DNA of 41,834 nt from Candidatus Gastranaerophilales bacterium (lineage in GTDB: Bacteria; Cyanobacteriota; Vampirovibrionia; Gastranaerophilales; Gastranaerophilaceae): assembly GCA_947626645.1 (NCBI GenBank), contig CANQSZ010000002.1, positions 1-41,834 of the forward strand, read 5' to 3'. The position numbers and the translations under genes are program-made. Below are positions 39,603 through 41,834 of this stretch, one piece after another. The first letter of the stretch is position 1; each line of letters starts with the position of its first letter. The notes beneath the pieces are model-generated. The model searched no databases. It was given only the letters and a program-made list of their open reading frames with translations, and was not told where the DNA came from.

Positions 39603-39791
39603 TTAACTCAACAACGTTTCAAGCAAGTCAGCATTTTTTAATGCCCCTGTTGATTCTTTAATCTTTTGTTTGTAAATGTACGTTCTGAGCGCTTCTCTGA
39701 TTAGTTCGCTTCTTGAACGATTTTCTCCGGTTGCAACCTGATCAATTCTGTTTAAAAATTCCTCAGGCATTGAAATCAATACTCTTGCCAT
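39603..39791 (-). CDS. Ribbon-helix-helix (CopG-like) protein
   Basis: MARVLISMPEEFLNRIDQVATGENRSRSELIREALRTYIYKQ, a canonical RHH. Confidence 0.85.
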   Translation of the reverse strand: MARVLISMPEEFLNRIDQVATGENRSRSELIREALRTYIYKQKIKESTGALKNADLLETLLS

Positions 39792-40010
39792 ATATTCTCC
39801 TTTTCTTGCTGATTATATCCTGTGCTTATATATATAAAGTTTTTTTTCGTTAAAAAAATGCCTTTTTTATCTAAAAAATATATACCAATTTTTTAAACCC
39901 TTGATTTTAGCGGGTTTTGGCTTGTATATTTTCTTAATAATTCTTAATATTATTATTTTTTTTCCGAGCAAGATTAAAAAACAGGCATGGTGAAGATTAT
40001 TTTATAACGG

Positions 40011-40988
40011 TTAATAAAGAATGATTGCAACGCACATCAAAAGCATAAATACGGTTGTAATATTTCTTGAGTAGAAGAACCGGAAATAAAAAGGCGCATC
40101 GGGAGTGGTTTTCAATTCTTCCCAATTATCAAGCGGATAATGCCACGGGTAAATTTTTGGTACGGTGGTTTTGTCGTTGTTGAACAGTTTTAAACTGTTG
40201 TATAAATCCCATACCATAGGTATCGTTATAAACGGTAAAAAGTAGTAGTAATGTTGGGTTTTTACCGCTAAATATCCTGTTAAGACATAACTTATCAAAT
40301 AAAATATCAAAATGAGGTTTAGGGCAGAGTTTTTAGTTTTGAATTTTCTGCAAAGAGTTTTTTTATGAGCGCATTCATCGCCGTCAAAATCCATGAGCAT
40401 GTGGGTGTATAGAACACTGTTTACAAACATTACACAGGCAAAAGACAAAATCAAAACTTCATAAGAGAATTTTTTTGTCATAACGTAATACACACCTTCA
40501 AACATTAAAGGACCGTAGGCAATGATAACTGCCGATTCACCAAGGCGAAGAAGCGACAATTTTTGATACCCGAGCGCAATTGCAAGCGCAATCAAAGCTA
40601 AAACGGCAACATAATATCCCGCTCTAAAAAAGAGTATAATTCCCGTAATTGCGGCGATTGTCAGAAAAATTATAATCACTTTTTTTAATTCTTCGGTTGT
40701 TGCTTTATCTGTTCTGAGGTATTTGCATTTGCACTCTTGCGCGGTTTCCATAAATTTTGAATGTTGGGTTAAAATTTCGTAGTCAAAATAATCATCAGCC
40801 AGATTTGTTGCAAGATGTACAAAGCAGATTCCTATAAGAGCAATAATTCCCGACAATACGTTTCCGTTATTTTTTACGGAATAAATAAATATTACAAGCC
40901 AGCTTAAAATTGTCATAGGGAGCGAATACAACCTTGCACAATCAAGCCAGAAGAATGTTTTTTCGATAAAGTTTTTAAATTTTTCCAT
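40011..40988 (-). CDS. UbiA-family prenyltransferase (MenA-like)
   Basis: ATNLADDYFDYE (NxxxDxxxD) and MDFDGDECAHKKTL (DxxxD-type second motif); polytopic. Confidence 0.8.
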   Translation of the reverse strand: MEKFKNFIEKTFFWLDCARLYSLPMTILSWLVIFIYSVKNNGNVLSGIIALIGICFVHLATNLADDYFDYEILTQHSKFMETAQECKCKYLRTDKATTEELKKVIIIFLTIAAITGIILFFRAGYYVAVLALIALAIALGYQKLSLLRLGESAVIIAYGPLMFEGVYYVMTKKFSYEVLILSFACVMFVNSVLYTHMLMDFDGDECAHKKTLCRKFKTKNSALNLILIFYLISYVLTGYLAVKTQHYYYFLPFITIPMVWDLYNSLKLFNNDKTTVPKIYPWHYPLDNWEELKTTPDAPFYFRFFYSRNITTVFMLLMCVAIILY

Positions 40989-40998
40989 GGTTTAGTTA

Positions 40999-41220
40999 TT
41001 ATTCAAAAATATTTTTCATTGCAACAACGGATTCGTAGCTTGCACCGGCTTCAAGAACTTCTTCTGCCGAGAGCCCGAACATTGTTATCAGGTTTCGAGC
41101 TTGTGCGCTTTGGCTTGAATTAAGGTATTTTGCAGCCTCAATAACGGCATCTTGCCTTGTGATTTTTGTTATTTGGTCGTTTATTCCTTTTCTGAAAATT
41201 CTGGTTTTTGATTTTCCCAT
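40999..41220 (-). CDS. Small conserved-looking protein of unknown function
   Basis: 73 aa, same-strand spacing between the ROK gene and the UbiA gene. Confidence 0.5.
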   Translation of the reverse strand: MGKSKTRIFRKGINDQITKITRQDAVIEAAKYLNSSQSAQARNLITMFGLSAEEVLEAGASYESVVAMKNIFE

Positions 41221-41230
41221 AAATTTATCC

Positions 41231-41755
41231 TTACAGACTTTTCAGCGCCAAAAGTGCTGCTCCTATCATTCCCGAATAGTTTCCCGCCGAGGCTTTTTTT
41301 ATTTTGGTCGGGGTGGTTACTATTTCTCGGTTTACGTTTTTTTCTATCGCTTCGACATCGACAAATTCCGCCAATGAGCCCGACAAAACTATACATTCGG
41401 GGTCAAATATGTTTGCAAGCCCGATTAGTCCGTTTGTTATATCATTTTGCCATTGATTATATATTTCAACCATCTTAGGGTTATTTTTTTGTACCCCCTC
41501 AATAACGTCATAAGTCGTAACCGAATTGTCGTTTAAAATTTCTTGTGCGGTAAGTTTCAAACCTGTACCTGATGCGTAAATTTCAAAGCAATCCCACGAA
41601 CCGCAAGTACATTTTCTGTGTTTGTCACTTCTTGTTTTAAAGTGCATCTCACCTGCTGCGCCGTTTTGTCCTTTAAGTAGTTTTCCCTCAACGATTATTC
41701 CGCCGCCGACACCTGTTCCGAGTGTTATCATAACAGATGTTTGGCCAGGATGCAA
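41231..41755 (-). CDS. ROK-family sugar kinase, C-terminal portion (5' end disrupted or window edge)
   Basis: VMITLGTGVGGGIIVEGKLLKGQNGAAGEMHF, CTCGSWDCFEIYASGTGL (ROK Zn motif), PECIVLSGSLAE. Upstream sequence does not continue as ROK. Confidence 0.85.
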   Translation of the reverse strand: MHPGQTSVMITLGTGVGGGIIVEGKLLKGQNGAAGEMHFKTRSDKHRKCTCGSWDCFEIYASGTGLKLTAQEILNDNSVTTYDVIEGVQKNNPKMVEIYNQWQNDITNGLIGLANIFDPECIVLSGSLAEFVDVEAIEKNVNREIVTTPTKIKKASAGNYSGMIGAALLALKSL

Positions 41756-41834
41756 GGCTGTCCATTTTCTGGAAGATTTTCCGCCTCCGGGGATTTTGAA
41801 GAAAAATATGACGGAAATGAGAAAAAACTCTTTA

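Noticed and set aside
39800-40010. Hidden gene or RNA in the AT-rich gap between the RHH and UbiA genes
   Set aside because: Only short stop-rich frames and poly-T/A tracts; no convincing stem-loop or ORF.

Overview
Gene-dense, AT-rich bacterial chromosomal window. It probably comes from a Gastranaerophilales/Vampirovibrionia ('Melainabacteria')-type genome. That placement is inferred from the cyanobacteria-like ATP synthase order with separate b and b' subunits, a ThrRS without a TGS domain, Kdo transferase (diderm envelope) and pilin-like proteins; it was not tested. Contents in order: ATP synthase operon (atpA start, atpH, atpF, atpF', atpE, atpB; minus); birA-oadG-oadA-oadB, a biotin ligase plus Na+-pumping oxaloacetate decarboxylase; a degenerate PurN-like protein; two exported coiled-coil proteins; RNase PH; a PHP protein; DedA; HU; a GT2 glycosyltransferase; apt; SIMPL protein; ligA; agmatinase; thrS; a large prepilin; an HI0933-like flavoprotein; folK; waaA; DUF167; rny-ymdB; a second PHP protein; a pilin-like passenger protein; LOG; gatB; a SIS isomerase; a DinD/BRO-type protein; tRNA-Glu(UUC); a stand-alone OLD-type TOPRIM protein; a cryptic papain-like cysteine peptidase candidate; two small ORFs missing from the ORF track; a lineage-specific membrane protein; a 45-aa rubredoxin (also missing from the track); an orphan RHH regulator; a UbiA/MenA-like prenyltransferase; and a ROK kinase fragment that looks disrupted at the window edge. 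The least ordinary stretch is 33.8-39.3 kb (DinD / eroded DNA / tRNA-Glu / TOPRIM / papain-like protein / sORFs / membrane protein). All family calls come from reading motifs by eye; no searches were run.
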